Source: Bacteroidota bacterium
GTDB taxonomy: Bacteria; Bacteroidota; Bacteroidia; Flavobacteriales; Schleiferiaceae
Length of the DNA stretch: 64,000 nt
Reading direction: 5' to 3'
Assembly (NCBI GenBank): GCA_024742495.1
Contig: JANSYJ010000004.1
Location: 124,001-188,000, forward strand
The notes beneath the pieces are model-generated. The model was not told where the DNA came from and did no database searches. It was given only the letters and a program-made list of their open reading frames with translations. This document shows positions 36,288-44,704 of this stretch, piece after piece. The translations under genes were made by a program, and so were the position numbers. How positions within the stretch are numbered: the stretch's first letter is position 1; each line of letters starts with the position of its first letter.

Positions 36288-38240
36288 ATGTTAGGGATCA
36301 ATAAACTACTACTACAAATAAACGACCGAATGCTTTTTAATGGGATTTCCTTTTTGGTGAATCCCAGTGATAAAGTCGGTTTAGTTGGAAGCAACGGAGC
36401 TGGTAAATCCACTCTCCTTAAAACTATTGCTGGTGAGGCCAGTGTTGACTCTGGCACTATCTCCAAGCCAAAGGAGTTTAAGGTCGGTTACTTACCACAA
36501 GAACTGCCACTTCATGACGGTAAAACCGTTTGGGAAGAGGCCGAAACTTCACTCAGCGAAATTAAAGAACTCCAGTCGTCTATTGATGACATTAATCACC
36601 AACTTACCACTAGAACGGATTATGAAAGTGAGGCTTATTTAAAGCTCATCGAAGATCTTAACACCTTTACGGAACGCTTCAATCTTGTTGGTGGTTACAC
36701 CTACCATGCTGCTCTCGAGAAAATACTTCAGGGTTTAGGCTTTAAGCCTGATGACTTTCATCGTCAAACCCGTGAATTTAGTGGAGGCTGGAGAATGCGA
36801 ATTGAACTTGCCAAACTACTACTCGCCAAGCACGATGTTCTTCTGCTGGATGAACCTACCAATCACCTTGATATAAACTCTATAATTTGGTTAGAAAGCT
36901 TTTTAAGGGACTATGAAGGCGCGATAATAATGGTTTCGCATGATCGAACCTTTTTAGATAATATTACCAAAAGGACGGTAGAAATTGTGAACGGCAAGGT
37001 TTACGATTATCCCGTACCCTATTCCAAATTTGTGGCCTTGCGCGAGGAACGCCGTACCCTCCAAATGCAGGAGCAGAAAAACCAAGAGAAGGAAATTAAA
37101 CACACCGAGGAACTTATAGAAAAGTTTCGATACAAGGCATCCAAGGCGGCCTTTGCTCAAAACCTGATTAAGAAGCTGGACAAGATGGAGCGCATCGAAA
37201 TCGACGATGATGACAGTCGTAAGATTAACTTCCGCTTCCCTCCTGCCCCGCGCTCCGGCAAAGTTGCGCTACAGGCACAAAAGCTCGGTAAAAGCTATGG
37301 GCCGAAACGCATTTTCTCCAAGGTGAATTTGGAGGTCAACCGAGGCGAAAAAATTGCTTTTGTAGGTCAAAACGGCCAGGGTAAATCCACCTTGGTTAAA
37401 ATAATAGCGGAGAATTTAGATCACGAGGGCCAAATTGAACTTGGCCATAATGTTGAATTTGGCTACTACGCCCAAGAGCAAGCTAAAACGCTGAATGGGG
37501 ATATTACCCTATTACAAACCATTGAGGATGCTGCCCCTGAGGATTTACGAAAACGTGCGCGCGACTTTTTAGGAGGATTCCTATTTAGCGGTGAAGATGT
37601 AGATAAAAAGGTGAAAGTTCTAAGCGGTGGTGAGAAAGGTCGATTGGCGCTCTGTAAGCTATTGCTCTTTCCCCATAACCTGCTGATTATGGATGAGCCT
37701 ACAAACCACCTCGACCTTAAAAGCAAGGATATGCTTAAAAATGCCTTGCAACAATATGATGGTACGCTGATAGTCGTTTCGCATGATCGTCATTTCTTAC
37801 AAGGCCTAGCAGATAAAATCTTCGAGTTTAAAGATGGAGAGGTAAGACCATTTCTTGGAAATATTGATGAATACCTCGAAGCACGCAAATTGGAGGACTT
37901 TCGTCAATTGGAAAAATCGACCGAGCTCGCCAAAGAAAAAAAGCCCGAGCCTCAAAAGGTAGATGATGGCTTAAGTTATGCAGAGCGAAAGCAATTGGAT
38001 AAAGATCTGCGCAAAGCGGAAAAAGAAGTGCAAAGCCTAGAGAGCTCCATTGAACAACTTGAAGCTAAACTGGCTAATCTCGATCAGAAACTTCATGACC
38101 CTGCGGCTTTTAAGGAGTTAAGCAAAGAGGCCGATTTTTACGAAAAGTATGAAGCCGACAAATCGAAGTTGGAGCAAATGATGCTTAATTGGGAAAAGGC
38201 CCAAGAGAAATTCCATGCTTTAGAGCGAAAAAAACCCTGA
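36288..38240 (+). CDS. ABC-F family ATP-binding protein (Uup-like)
   Basis: ABC-F proteins are soluble tandem ATPases that act on the ribosome. Two nucleotide-binding domains are present: Walker A GSNGAGKST (about residue 35) with signature REFSGGWRMRIELAKLL and Walker B LLLDEPTNHLD; then GQNGQGKST, KVLSGGEKGRLALCKLL and LIMDEPTNHLD. A charged interdomain linker separates them, and a long C-terminal coiled coil (LRKAEKEVQSLESSIEQLEAKL) like that of Uup ends the protein. At 650 residues it matches Uup-type members. The exact ABC-F subtype cannot be assigned by eye. Confidence 0.92.
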   Translation: MLGINKLLLQINDRMLFNGISFLVNPSDKVGLVGSNGAGKSTLLKTIAGEASVDSGTISKPKEFKVGYLPQELPLHDGKTVWEEAETSLSEIKELQSSIDDINHQLTTRTDYESEAYLKLIEDLNTFTERFNLVGGYTYHAALEKILQGLGFKPDDFHRQTREFSGGWRMRIELAKLLLAKHDVLLLDEPTNHLDINSIIWLESFLRDYEGAIIMVSHDRTFLDNITKRTVEIVNGKVYDYPVPYSKFVALREERRTLQMQEQKNQEKEIKHTEELIEKFRYKASKAAFAQNLIKKLDKMERIEIDDDDSRKINFRFPPAPRSGKVALQAQKLGKSYGPKRIFSKVNLEVNRGEKIAFVGQNGQGKSTLVKIIAENLDHEGQIELGHNVEFGYYAQEQAKTLNGDITLLQTIEDAAPEDLRKRARDFLGGFLFSGEDVDKKVKVLSGGEKGRLALCKLLLFPHNLLIMDEPTNHLDLKSKDMLKNALQQYDGTLIVVSHDRHFLQGLADKIFEFKDGEVRPFLGNIDEYLEARKLEDFRQLEKSTELAKEKKPEPQKVDDGLSYAERKQLDKDLRKAEKEVQSLESSIEQLEAKLANLDQKLHDPAAFKELSKEADFYEKYEADKSKLEQMMLNWEKAQEKFHALERKKP

Positions 38241-38259
38241 CTTAAAAAAAGCCAGGGTT
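38227..38259 (-). terminator. Terminator after the lipase-like gene
   Basis: On the minus strand AACCCTG (38259-38253) pairs with CAGGGTT (38239-38233), followed by a T run. It overlaps the very end of the ABC-F gene. Confidence 0.8.
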
Positions 38260-38280
38260 GCTATTATTGTGAGGCTAATG

Positions 38281-39702
38281 CTATTGCTTCAGAATTCTTC
38301 TTCGGCTTTGGCGCCCTTCGGCCTCAAGCTCTAGCAGGTACATGCCTTTTGGTAAATGGGCCAATCTGAGTACAAGTCGACCTTGCTCGGTTGTTGTCTG
38401 ATGCACTAAGCGTCCATTTAGGTCTAGAATTTTTAGTGCTACCGTTCCCGATAATCCTTCTAAAATTAGTTCATCGCTAAACGGGTTGGGATATGCTTCA
38501 TAGCTGTTGGTTACAAAATCATTCAAACCTACGAAGGCAGTACAGCTGGTGGTTAAGCTATCGAAAAATAAAACCGCACTTTGTACCGATGGACCTACAC
38601 AACCTCCGTGATTGAATGGACCTTTATTTAGGGCCCTTACATCTAATGCGCCGTTTAGGGTCATGGCCGCCTCAGCATCTAAAGCATTCTGAAAATTCAC
38701 TTGCTCATCCGCCGTGCAATAGAACATGCGAATTGGCATATTTGGCGTCCAATCGTAATTGGAATTTTCATTTAATATATTCCATAACCAATACTGCTGG
38801 TTTACGGAATCAGCAACAAATGCCTGGAGGATGGAATCCTCGATATAGCCGCTAACATTGGCTGGTAATTTTGAATTTACCGAGTCCATGGGATAGTTTC
38901 CATTAAAATAAGGTGGAATGCTTACATCGTAGGGAGCTTTTAAAATTTCAGAAGGATTGCTAAATAAGCTACCGCCATAAGCCTCATTCATGCCCAACAA
39001 TAAATAAACTACATAGCCAGGATTGCTATAAGGTTGATCGTATAAGAATACTGTAGACTGAGAGCCCGCCAAGTTATAGGGGCCGCTAGCAGGTGCGGCT
39101 GCCACCACATTGAATTCAGTGCTTAGGTTTTCATCTTGAATATACTTTGCAACCGCCATGGCTGCGTGACCACCTTGAGAATAGCCGGTTACAAATACCT
39201 CACTATTTAAGGGGTAACCACCAATACTATCGGCTAGAGCCTGACGAACCGCACGCATCATATCAATTGAAGCGGTCGCCTGAGTTTCAGCGTGCATGTA
39301 AGGATGTATTCCAGGGCTATCACCCAAACCAAGGTAATCCGGCATGGCCACTACATAGCCGCGTGAAGCACCAATTTTTCCAATCACCGACTCTACATTA
39401 TTTCGACTTGGAACATCATCGCGTTCTAAAACCGTTCCATGGCAATACAGGGTTAAAGCAATGCTATCACAAGCCACCAGCGGCACCGACATTAAGCCAG
39501 AAGCAATGCTTACATTTCCATCAACATCTGGAGTTTGGTATAAAATCTTGTAATTGCCAACATCATATTTCGCTAAGCCATTGGCAAGAAAATTTAGCGA
39601 ACCTTTGGTGATGGTGTCCAAGGGAGTAATAGACACGAGGTTTTGAGCCTCAGCCGAGATCAATCCCGCAATAAATAAAATCGAGAGTAGTAGTTTCTTC
39701 AT
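38281..39702 (-). CDS. Secreted alpha/beta hydrolase (lipase-like) with T9SS sorting domain
   Basis: 473 residues with a signal peptide (KKLLLSILFIAGLISAEAQ), a catalytic domain and a T9SS C-terminal domain. The nucleophile elbow GYSQGGHAAMAVA (Ser near residue 168) is preceded by YVVAMPDYLGLGDS, typical of secretory lipases and related hydrolases; the catalytic His is probably in GPFNHGGCVGP. The sorting domain (about residues 400-473) reads SYEAYPNPFSDELILEG, KILDLNGRLVHQTT and LPKGMYLLELEAEG. It should be exported by Sec, then moved across the outer membrane by the T9SS whose core genes lie 4 kb away. Substrate unknown. Confidence 0.9.
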   Translation of the reverse strand: MKKLLLSILFIAGLISAEAQNLVSITPLDTITKGSLNFLANGLAKYDVGNYKILYQTPDVDGNVSIASGLMSVPLVACDSIALTLYCHGTVLERDDVPSRNNVESVIGKIGASRGYVVAMPDYLGLGDSPGIHPYMHAETQATASIDMMRAVRQALADSIGGYPLNSEVFVTGYSQGGHAAMAVAKYIQDENLSTEFNVVAAAPASGPYNLAGSQSTVFLYDQPYSNPGYVVYLLLGMNEAYGGSLFSNPSEILKAPYDVSIPPYFNGNYPMDSVNSKLPANVSGYIEDSILQAFVADSVNQQYWLWNILNENSNYDWTPNMPIRMFYCTADEQVNFQNALDAEAAMTLNGALDVRALNKGPFNHGGCVGPSVQSAVLFFDSLTTSCTAFVGLNDFVTNSYEAYPNPFSDELILEGLSGTVALKILDLNGRLVHQTTTEQGRLVLRLAHLPKGMYLLELEAEGRQSRRRILKQ

Positions 39703-39881
39703 AGCTTAAATTATGCGGGAAGTTAAGCAATTGTGCCTGATTAAATCTTAGTAGCCATTGCTATGATATCGTTCTAACTCTTACTACAATCAAGGAAGGA
39801 AAGAGGTCTCTCCGCAGCATCGTCTTAAGAAAATGTAAGCTAAAGCTGAAGGCCTCGATTTAGGCCCAGTAGTTAGTAAAG

Positions 39882-39913
39882 CAAAAAAGCCATCTCATAA
39901 ATTGAGATGGCTT
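39882..39913 (-). terminator. Terminator after the crystallin-like gene
   Basis: On the minus strand AAGCCATCTCA (39913-39903) pairs with TGAGATGGCTT (39897-39887), followed by a T run. It lies 6 bases after the stop of the gene. Confidence 0.9.
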
Positions 39914-39918
39914 CACAT

Positions 39919-40629
39919 TTAATAAATCAACCTTCGGGTTCTTCTAGGATTTAAAGGGATGATTTGAATAGAGCTTATTCGATTATTCCAAAAATTGTGG
40001 CGGCCTGGACTCCAATCGCCGTAAATATCCATAAAGGCTCCTCGGAAATTGGCGTGTTCAAAAATTCGCACTTTATAGCCGCGTGGCACATAAATAGAGC
40101 TTATTCGATCATTGAAGTAAAAGCCTTCTCCTCTGCCTACTGTCCAGTCGCCATTTAATACAAGCTCCTCTCCATTAAATTGACGATCATAAACGATCAC
40201 TTGCGGACCAGCGGCAGGAAAGGAATTTCGGCCTCTTACTCTGGCTCTACGTCTTTGAACCACTTTGATACTGCGAATTTGATTCCGCATCATTCGGCTG
40301 CCTCCGCCTCGGCCATCCCAAGAATCGTTTAAGATAATTGGCTCCCCACGAAAGTTCCGGCGGCTATAGGCCCACACTTCAAATCCTTGAGGAACGAAAA
40401 TGCTTTCAATATTTAAACAGAAATCGCGATCCATTTGACATGACCAATCGCGGTTGATGATAATATAATCGCCGCGGAAATCGGGGCGTTTATAAAGTTC
40501 GACGCCTACTTGGGCGCGATTGTGACGGTTAAAACGTGGATCCCGATCTGCATTGTTCACCACGCCTACTGCACTACTTGTTTGAATTCCAAAACAAGCT
40601 AAAACGAAAATTAAAATTTGCTTTTTCAT
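39919..40629 (-). CDS. Secreted beta/gamma-crystallin protein with four Greek-key motifs
   Basis: From ATG 40629 (signal peptide MKKQILIFVLACFGIQTSSA) the protein has 236 residues. Four Greek-key units with the aromatic-x4-Phe-x-Gly pattern are visible: VELYKRPDFRGDYI (43-56), VWAYSRRNFRGEPI, VIVYDRQFNGEELV and VRIFEHANFRGAFM. Together they make two beta/gamma-crystallin domains. The C-terminal domain has two canonical calcium motifs N/D-N/D-x-x-S/T-S, NDRISS (173-178) and NNRISS (215-220). The equivalent sites of the first domain are degenerate (CLNIES, RNQIRS). It is Arg-rich and basic. A secreted Ca-binding structural or protective role is inference. Confidence 0.88.
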   Translation of the reverse strand: MKKQILIFVLACFGIQTSSAVGVVNNADRDPRFNRHNRAQVGVELYKRPDFRGDYIIINRDWSCQMDRDFCLNIESIFVPQGFEVWAYSRRNFRGEPIILNDSWDGRGGGSRMMRNQIRSIKVVQRRRARVRGRNSFPAAGPQVIVYDRQFNGEELVLNGDWTVGRGEGFYFNDRISSIYVPRGYKVRIFEHANFRGAFMDIYGDWSPGRHNFWNNRISSIQIIPLNPRRTRRLIY

Positions 40630-40968
40630 AGGACATGATTTTGCAAAGAGAAATTCCAATTCCGTGCCATTTTCCCGGGACTAGCATGCTGCTTATTCTA
40701 CGCGATCTTATTTATAATTTAAGACGCTTTTCATTGAGTTTGATTTTCGAGGATGGCTAGCCATGGAAAAAATGATCAGCAAAAATCGTTGGAATTCCCC
40801 TTTAATTGAATAAGCATTTTGCATAGTCTTCCCTTTGTAATTCCCTCAAGGACAAATTTTCTTTACTAGGATCAATTGAATATGAGGGAATAGCAGTAAA
40901 CCTAAAAGCGTCTTAGAAAACACTGAACGCAATTACGAGGTGGCGTTCTAAAGCATTAAATGAAATCC
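40630..40968. other. Intergenic gap without a visible gene
   Basis: About 340 bases between a minus-strand and a plus-strand gene. I see no tRNA, repeat or open frame. A TTTG/-7-like pair for the downstream gene lies at its end and is listed separately. Confidence 0.5.
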
Positions 40969-40999
40969 TTTGTATCAACTTCGCCACGTTATAATTTAG
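40969..40999 (+). promoter_or_regulatory. Bacteroidota-type promoter before the small secreted protein gene
   Basis: TTTG (40969-40972), a 19-base spacer and TAATTTAG (40992-40999, one mismatch to TAnnTTTG) lie 52 bases before the ATG at 41052. Confidence 0.55.
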
Positions 41000-41051
41000 C
41001 AGTGAACATAAACCCCACTTTCAGAGCTTGAGGCCCTTTAAAAAATTTAGG

Positions 41052-41549
41052 ATGAAAAAAATAAGTCAGCTTTCCTTAATACTAGTAATCCTACTTAGCG
41101 TAAGTGCTAGCACCTATCAAAAAAAGTGGCAAGAACCAATACTCAAAGTTGGCACCAACTTAAATGGTATGATTTTTAGCGATCAGTTTGGTCAAAATCA
41201 CAAAATTGCGCAGAGTACCAAAAGACTAATAATTGCGCTAGACAAAGAACCCGCCCATGCGGTAAATGAATATTTAGATCGCAAAGACCCTAATTTCCTT
41301 AAGAAGAATCAGAGCCTATTTATTGTTGATGTTAGTGCCGCACCTAGCATCATTCAAAAGGTATTCATCCTTCCAGGGCTCAAGAAGTTCAATTATTCGG
41401 TTCTTATTATTACGGAAGAAGAAGAGGCCAAACCCTTTCGGGAAGCGGTAAACACAGCAAAAATTTTGGAAGTCATTCTAAAGAATCAAAAAATTACCGC
41501 AGTGAAAGAGCATCAGGCAACTATTGATGCCGTGCAAGCCATTTTTTAA
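41052..41549 (+). CDS. Secreted protein, probably thioredoxin-like fold without CxxC
   Basis: The ATG at 41052 gives a signal peptide (MKKISQLSLILVILLSVSASTY); the upstream in-frame TTG at 41028 is less likely. The mature part of about 145 residues looks like the group of periplasmic thioredoxin-fold proteins: FSDQFGQNHKIAQSTKRLIIALDKE, an ADISxxPS-like VDVSAAPSIIQKVFILPGLKKFNYSVLI, and no cysteine at all. The absence of Cys rules out disulfide chemistry. The fold call comes from pattern resemblance and is moderate at best. It has its own promoter and no clear operon partner. Confidence 0.6.
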   Translation: MKKISQLSLILVILLSVSASTYQKKWQEPILKVGTNLNGMIFSDQFGQNHKIAQSTKRLIIALDKEPAHAVNEYLDRKDPNFLKKNQSLFIVDVSAAPSIIQKVFILPGLKKFNYSVLIITEEEEAKPFREAVNTAKILEVILKNQKITAVKEHQATIDAVQAIF

Positions 41550-41718
41550 TTCCGAGCTCAATGTTCGGAAAAAGGAAAGGAGTTTGACAAGGAAAGGCCT
41601 TCTCGGTTTTGGCTTAAATTAAGCACAAATAAGCAGCTGCAAACAATTTTTGTGGTCCCACCTTTAGAGCTTTATTAAAACCATGGCTCACTCAGGGACC
41701 TCGCTAAAGCATTAGCAT

Positions 41719-42906
41719 CTAACGGACTAGCTTTTCTTTAAGGATATCGATTCCTTGGCTATTTTTAACCTGAATGATGTAGCTGCCTGACTTTAGGTTT
41801 AAACAAGCCCTTTCATATAGCTCTTCGGTCAATATTAGCTGTCCAGCTGCACCAAATACTTGATATAGTAGACGCTCTCCTGTTTGATTAATTACACAAG
41901 TTTCTTCTTTTGATATCGCCAGGAAAACCTTGGACTTAGGATATTCCTCTTTAATTAAATCGCGTTGCCCATTGTAAAAACTCGCCATTAAGGGTAAATG
42001 GTCGGAGGCATAGTGCAGTGCATTAATGATTGAATCCGATAAACTTGGATGTTGAGGAGGATCGGTAAGGGCCATATTGTAATGCTGGCCATCATTTCCA
42101 AACACCTCCATATCACCATTATAGCCATAAATGGAATCATGGGCTATGGGCTTAGAAAACAATATCATATCAAAGCGATCATCCAGGCCACCATTTGCAC
42201 CACCATTAAAACGAGTAGTTCGCGGCGATTGCGTGTGATAAGGCGCATACAGGCCAGTGTTCCATGTTCCCACCAAATTCAAGGTGTCATACAAAAAGCC
42301 ACCGCCTTCCTTAAGTAAGGCTTGATAGGCCGCTTCAGTTGAACCATAGATATTAAAATCCCCACAAACGATGACTGGCTCTTGTTCCAAAAATTGAAGG
42401 ACCTTATTGAGGCTGTCTATTTCCGCCTTTCGCAAAGCACGATTGGCCGAACCAGAGCTTGCCTTTAAATGGAGTCCAAATACATGTAATACAACATTGG
42501 TATCGCCTGCTCGGCCATTGAGGTCGGTTTTTAATTGATGATGAACAATGTCCCGCAAATTTGTAGAATAGTTGCTTACGGACAAATGCCTAAAAATCCT
42601 CGATTTGTAAAATAATCCAACATCCGAATCTGGACCATCGATAAAGCTGCCGATACCGTAAGTGACTGAATCTACATTTAAAACACTATCGGCAAACATT
42701 TGAACAGCGGATAGGCCATCCACCTCTTGTACTACAAGGAGATCCGGTTGAATCTCATTCATGATGAGCCGAAACTCATCATGTCGGTCATCGATATTAT
42801 TGGGGTTGTAGTTGAGTAAATTGTAGCTAACAATCTTGAAATCTTCTACTTGGGCTCCGAGGCTAAATGAAAGCACGGTAAGCACTAGGGGCAGGATATA
42901 CTTCAT
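41719..42906 (-). CDS. Secreted endonuclease/exonuclease/phosphatase-family protein with T9SS sorting domain
   Basis: 395 residues: signal peptide (MKYILPLVLTVLSFSLGAQ), an EEP catalytic domain, and a short T9SS C-terminal domain. EEP motifs include FKIVSYNLLNYN, PDLLVVQEVDG (catalytic Glu), VFGLHLKAS, VIVCGDFNIYGS (Asp/Asn) and the terminal SDHLPLMA (Asp-His). The last 75 residues read VINQTGERLLYQVFGAAGQLILTEEL and LKSGSYIIQVKNSQG, sorting-domain features. Extracellular nuclease or phosphodiesterase activity is likely; the exact substrate is open. The start codon directly follows an unusual C-rich leader. Confidence 0.9.
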   Translation of the reverse strand: MKYILPLVLTVLSFSLGAQVEDFKIVSYNLLNYNPNNIDDRHDEFRLIMNEIQPDLLVVQEVDGLSAVQMFADSVLNVDSVTYGIGSFIDGPDSDVGLFYKSRIFRHLSVSNYSTNLRDIVHHQLKTDLNGRAGDTNVVLHVFGLHLKASSGSANRALRKAEIDSLNKVLQFLEQEPVIVCGDFNIYGSTEAAYQALLKEGGGFLYDTLNLVGTWNTGLYAPYHTQSPRTTRFNGGANGGLDDRFDMILFSKPIAHDSIYGYNGDMEVFGNDGQHYNMALTDPPQHPSLSDSIINALHYASDHLPLMASFYNGQRDLIKEEYPKSKVFLAISKEETCVINQTGERLLYQVFGAAGQLILTEELYERACLNLKSGSYIIQVKNSQGIDILKEKLVR

Positions 42907-42924
42907 GGGGGTGGGGGCTGGGGG
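42907..42924. repeat. Three G5 runs immediately upstream of a start codon
   Basis: The plus strand reads G5-T-G5-CT-G5 directly next to the ATG of the secreted EEP gene (whose mRNA therefore starts with C runs). In a moderately AT-rich sequence this is unusual. It could form a G-quadruplex or change length by slippage. Confidence 0.6.
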
Positions 42925-43295
42925 TGAATGTTTACTGCATGGGCAAGATGCAATTTTTAAATAAAAGAAATATTCATTTAGAGTAAAGACTCTGCAATAC
43001 TTGCTGAGGGAAGAAATTCCTTAGAATGCAATTGGACAAGCAAATAAAGGAGGTAAATCGTGCAGCCAATTATGGCTTTATCAATTACTAAACTAGTCTA
43101 GAAGATCGCAGTTTATTTAGAAATTCACCTGCCCCCTATTCTCTCTATATCATTATTCAAAACCCATTCTTTCGAAGGGCTAGCTCAAAAGAACTGAACT
43201 TAACAGCAGCTTAAAATTGCGATAGGCTATGCATGCATGACTGTTTTCCGAAATAGAGGCCTGTTGCAGTCAGTATAAGTACTAATCAGAAACTG
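42925..43295. other. Gap without a visible gene
   Basis: About 370 bases with no credible open frame, tRNA or repeat that I can see. Confidence 0.5.
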
Positions 43296-43325
43296 AAAAC
43301 CTTAAGCCTTACTTTTTAAGGTTTT
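43296..43325 (-). terminator. Possible terminator of the tRNA unit
   Basis: AAAACCTTAA (43296-43305) and TTAAGGTTTT (43316-43325) form a perfect 10-bp AT-rich stem downstream of the two minus-strand tRNA genes. The T run is inside the stem, so this is a weak terminator at best. Confidence 0.4.
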
Positions 43326-43361
43326 GCTTTTCACAGCCCGAATAAGCTGTATTTGTAAAAG

Positions 43362-43433
43362 TAGCCCCGGCGAGAATCGAACTCGCATCTAAAGTTTAGG
43401 AAACTTCTATTCTATCCATTGAACTACGGGGCC
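43362..43433 (-). tRNA. tRNA-Arg, anticodon CCT
   Basis: The minus strand folds into a complete cloverleaf: acceptor GGCCCCG with CGGGGCT, D stem GTTC/GAAT, anticodon stem GAAGT/ACTTT with loop TTCCTAA (anticodon CCT, codon AGG), T arm GCGAG-TTCGATT-CTCGC. The 3' CCA is not encoded. Confidence 0.93.
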
Positions 43434-43553
43434 TAGTCTCGAGCTTAGCTCAGCATTAAGGACAATTGCATGGAACAGCTTTGTTCAATTAGGTCCTTGA
43501 CTCGATATTTAAAACCTCTAAATTAAAGGCTATAGCACCTTAAATCATTTTTG

Positions 43554-43625
43554 TAGCCCCGGCAGGAATCGAACCTGCATCTCAAGCTCCGGAAACTTGC
43601 ATACTATCCATTGTACTACGGGGCC
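43554..43625 (-). tRNA. tRNA-Arg, anticodon CCG
   Basis: The minus strand folds into a cloverleaf: acceptor GGCCCCG with CGGGGCT, D stem GTAC/GTAT, anticodon stem CAAGT/GCTTG with loop TTCCGGA (anticodon CCG, codon CGG), T arm GCAGG-TTCGATT-CCTGC. No CCA encoded. It shares its acceptor stem with the CCT tRNA 120 bases away. Confidence 0.93.
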
Positions 43626-43699
43626 AAAATGATTTGTTCCTTTAAGGGAACAGGGGGGCAAAAATAGCATTTGCCACGGGAACAACGGACTGCAAAACG

Positions 43700-43707
43700 T
43701 AACTTTG
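43700..43707 (+). promoter_or_regulatory. -7 element (TAACTTTG) before ppa
   Basis: TAACTTTG fits TAnnTTTG and ends 12 bases before the ppa ATG. A TTTG upstream is spaced about 25 bases away, longer than ideal. Confidence 0.6.
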
Positions 43708-43719
43708 TAAAAAGCCAAT

Positions 43720-44274
43720 ATGAAAAAACCTTTTAACCCCTGGCATTCGGTTTCACCCGGTATGCAAGCACCAGAATACGTAAATGGGATTATAGAAATC
43801 CCACAAAACACGCGCGCCAAGTATGAACTCGATAAAGAATCGGGTATGCTTAAAATGGATCGCGTGCTCTACTCTTCCATGTACTACCCTGCGAACTACG
43901 GTTTTATCCCGCAAACCTATTGCGATGATAAAGATCCATTGGATATTGTAGTGCTTTCACAAATTTCGGTAGTTCCCATGTGCATGGTATCAGCCCGCGT
44001 AATTGGTGTAATGCGAATGTTGGATGGTGGGGAATTAGATGACAAGATAATTGCTGTGGCGGAGAACGATATGAGTGTTAACCATATCAATGATATTTCC
44101 GAACTTCCCGTACATTTTCTAAAGGAATTAAAGAACTTCTTCGAGGACTATAAAAAGCTAGAAAACAAAACTGTGGAAGTAGAGGATTTTCAAGATGCTG
44201 AAATTGCCCGAGAAATTGTAAATCAAAGTCTTCGCGACTATAAAAAATTCATGATTCAAAACGAGAACTTATAA
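43720..44274 (+). CDS. ppa: Inorganic pyrophosphatase (family I)
   Basis: Soluble family I pyrophosphatase that pulls biosynthetic reactions by hydrolysing pyrophosphate. The metal-binding core [12 protein letters not shown] (near residue 70) and the preceding [13 protein letters not shown] match the family, as do the substrate-site [18 protein letters not shown] and later [15 protein letters not shown]. At 184 residues it is the size of E. coli Ppa. It is followed after 1 base by a small membrane protein and then a histidine kinase, so ppa heads a three-gene unit. Confidence 0.96.
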   Translation: MKKPFNPWHSVSPGMQAPEYVNGIIEIPQNTRAKYELDKESGMLKMDRVLYSSMYYPANYGFIPQTYCDDKDPLDIVVLSQISVVPMCMVSARVIGVMRMLDGGELDDKIIAVAENDMSVNHINDISELPVHFLKELKNFFEDYKKLENKTVEVEDFQDAEIAREIVNQSLRDYKKFMIQNENL

Positions 44275-44275
44275 A

Positions 44276-44698
44276 ATGCGTAAAACAATTATTTGGATAC
44301 TGGCGGTAGTGCTAGTTTTAGGAGCAGCCTGGACCACCTTCCTCTACTATGGCACTTACTCTGAAGGCGTTCGCGCCGGAACGGTAATTAAGTTATCCCG
44401 AAAGGGGGTGGTTTTTAAAACCTGGGAAGGCCAATTAAATATCCAGTCTTTTGGAGCTGTAAATAGCAGCAATAGTTTGTCGGAAACCTTCAGTTTTTCA
44501 ATTGAAAGCGATCAAGAAAAAATTATTAATGACCTGCAGGAAGTTTCACTTAGCGGTGAACGCGTAAACTTGCACTATATCGAACGTTATCGAGCATTAC
44601 CTTGGCGGGGAAACACGCGCTATTTCATCACTAAAATTGAACGTTCACAACAAAAGAAACCGGCCAACGAATCCCAAAGTCGGCAACCCCTGCGTTAG
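44276..44698 (+). CDS. Single-pass membrane protein of unknown function, 140 aa
   Basis: One N-terminal membrane helix (RKTIIWILAVVLVLGAAWTTFLYY, about residues 3-26) and a soluble part of about 110 residues with beta-strand alternation (GVRAGTVIKLSRKGVVFKTWEGQLNI, VNLHYIERYRALPWRG). I recall related short Bacteroidota proteins with the same opening, but no function is known to me; old database names such as dehydrogenase do not fit. It starts 1 base after ppa and ends 6 bases before the kinase gene, so it is surely in the ppa operon. Confidence 0.75.
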   Translation: MRKTIIWILAVVLVLGAAWTTFLYYGTYSEGVRAGTVIKLSRKGVVFKTWEGQLNIQSFGAVNSSNSLSETFSFSIESDQEKIINDLQEVSLSGERVNLHYIERYRALPWRGNTRYFITKIERSQQKKPANESQSRQPLR

Positions 44699-44704
44699 TA
44701 AATA

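Noticed and set aside
41550-41570. TTCCGA / TCGGAA hairpin after the small secreted protein gene
   Set aside because: Only six base pairs and followed by A, not T; not a terminator.
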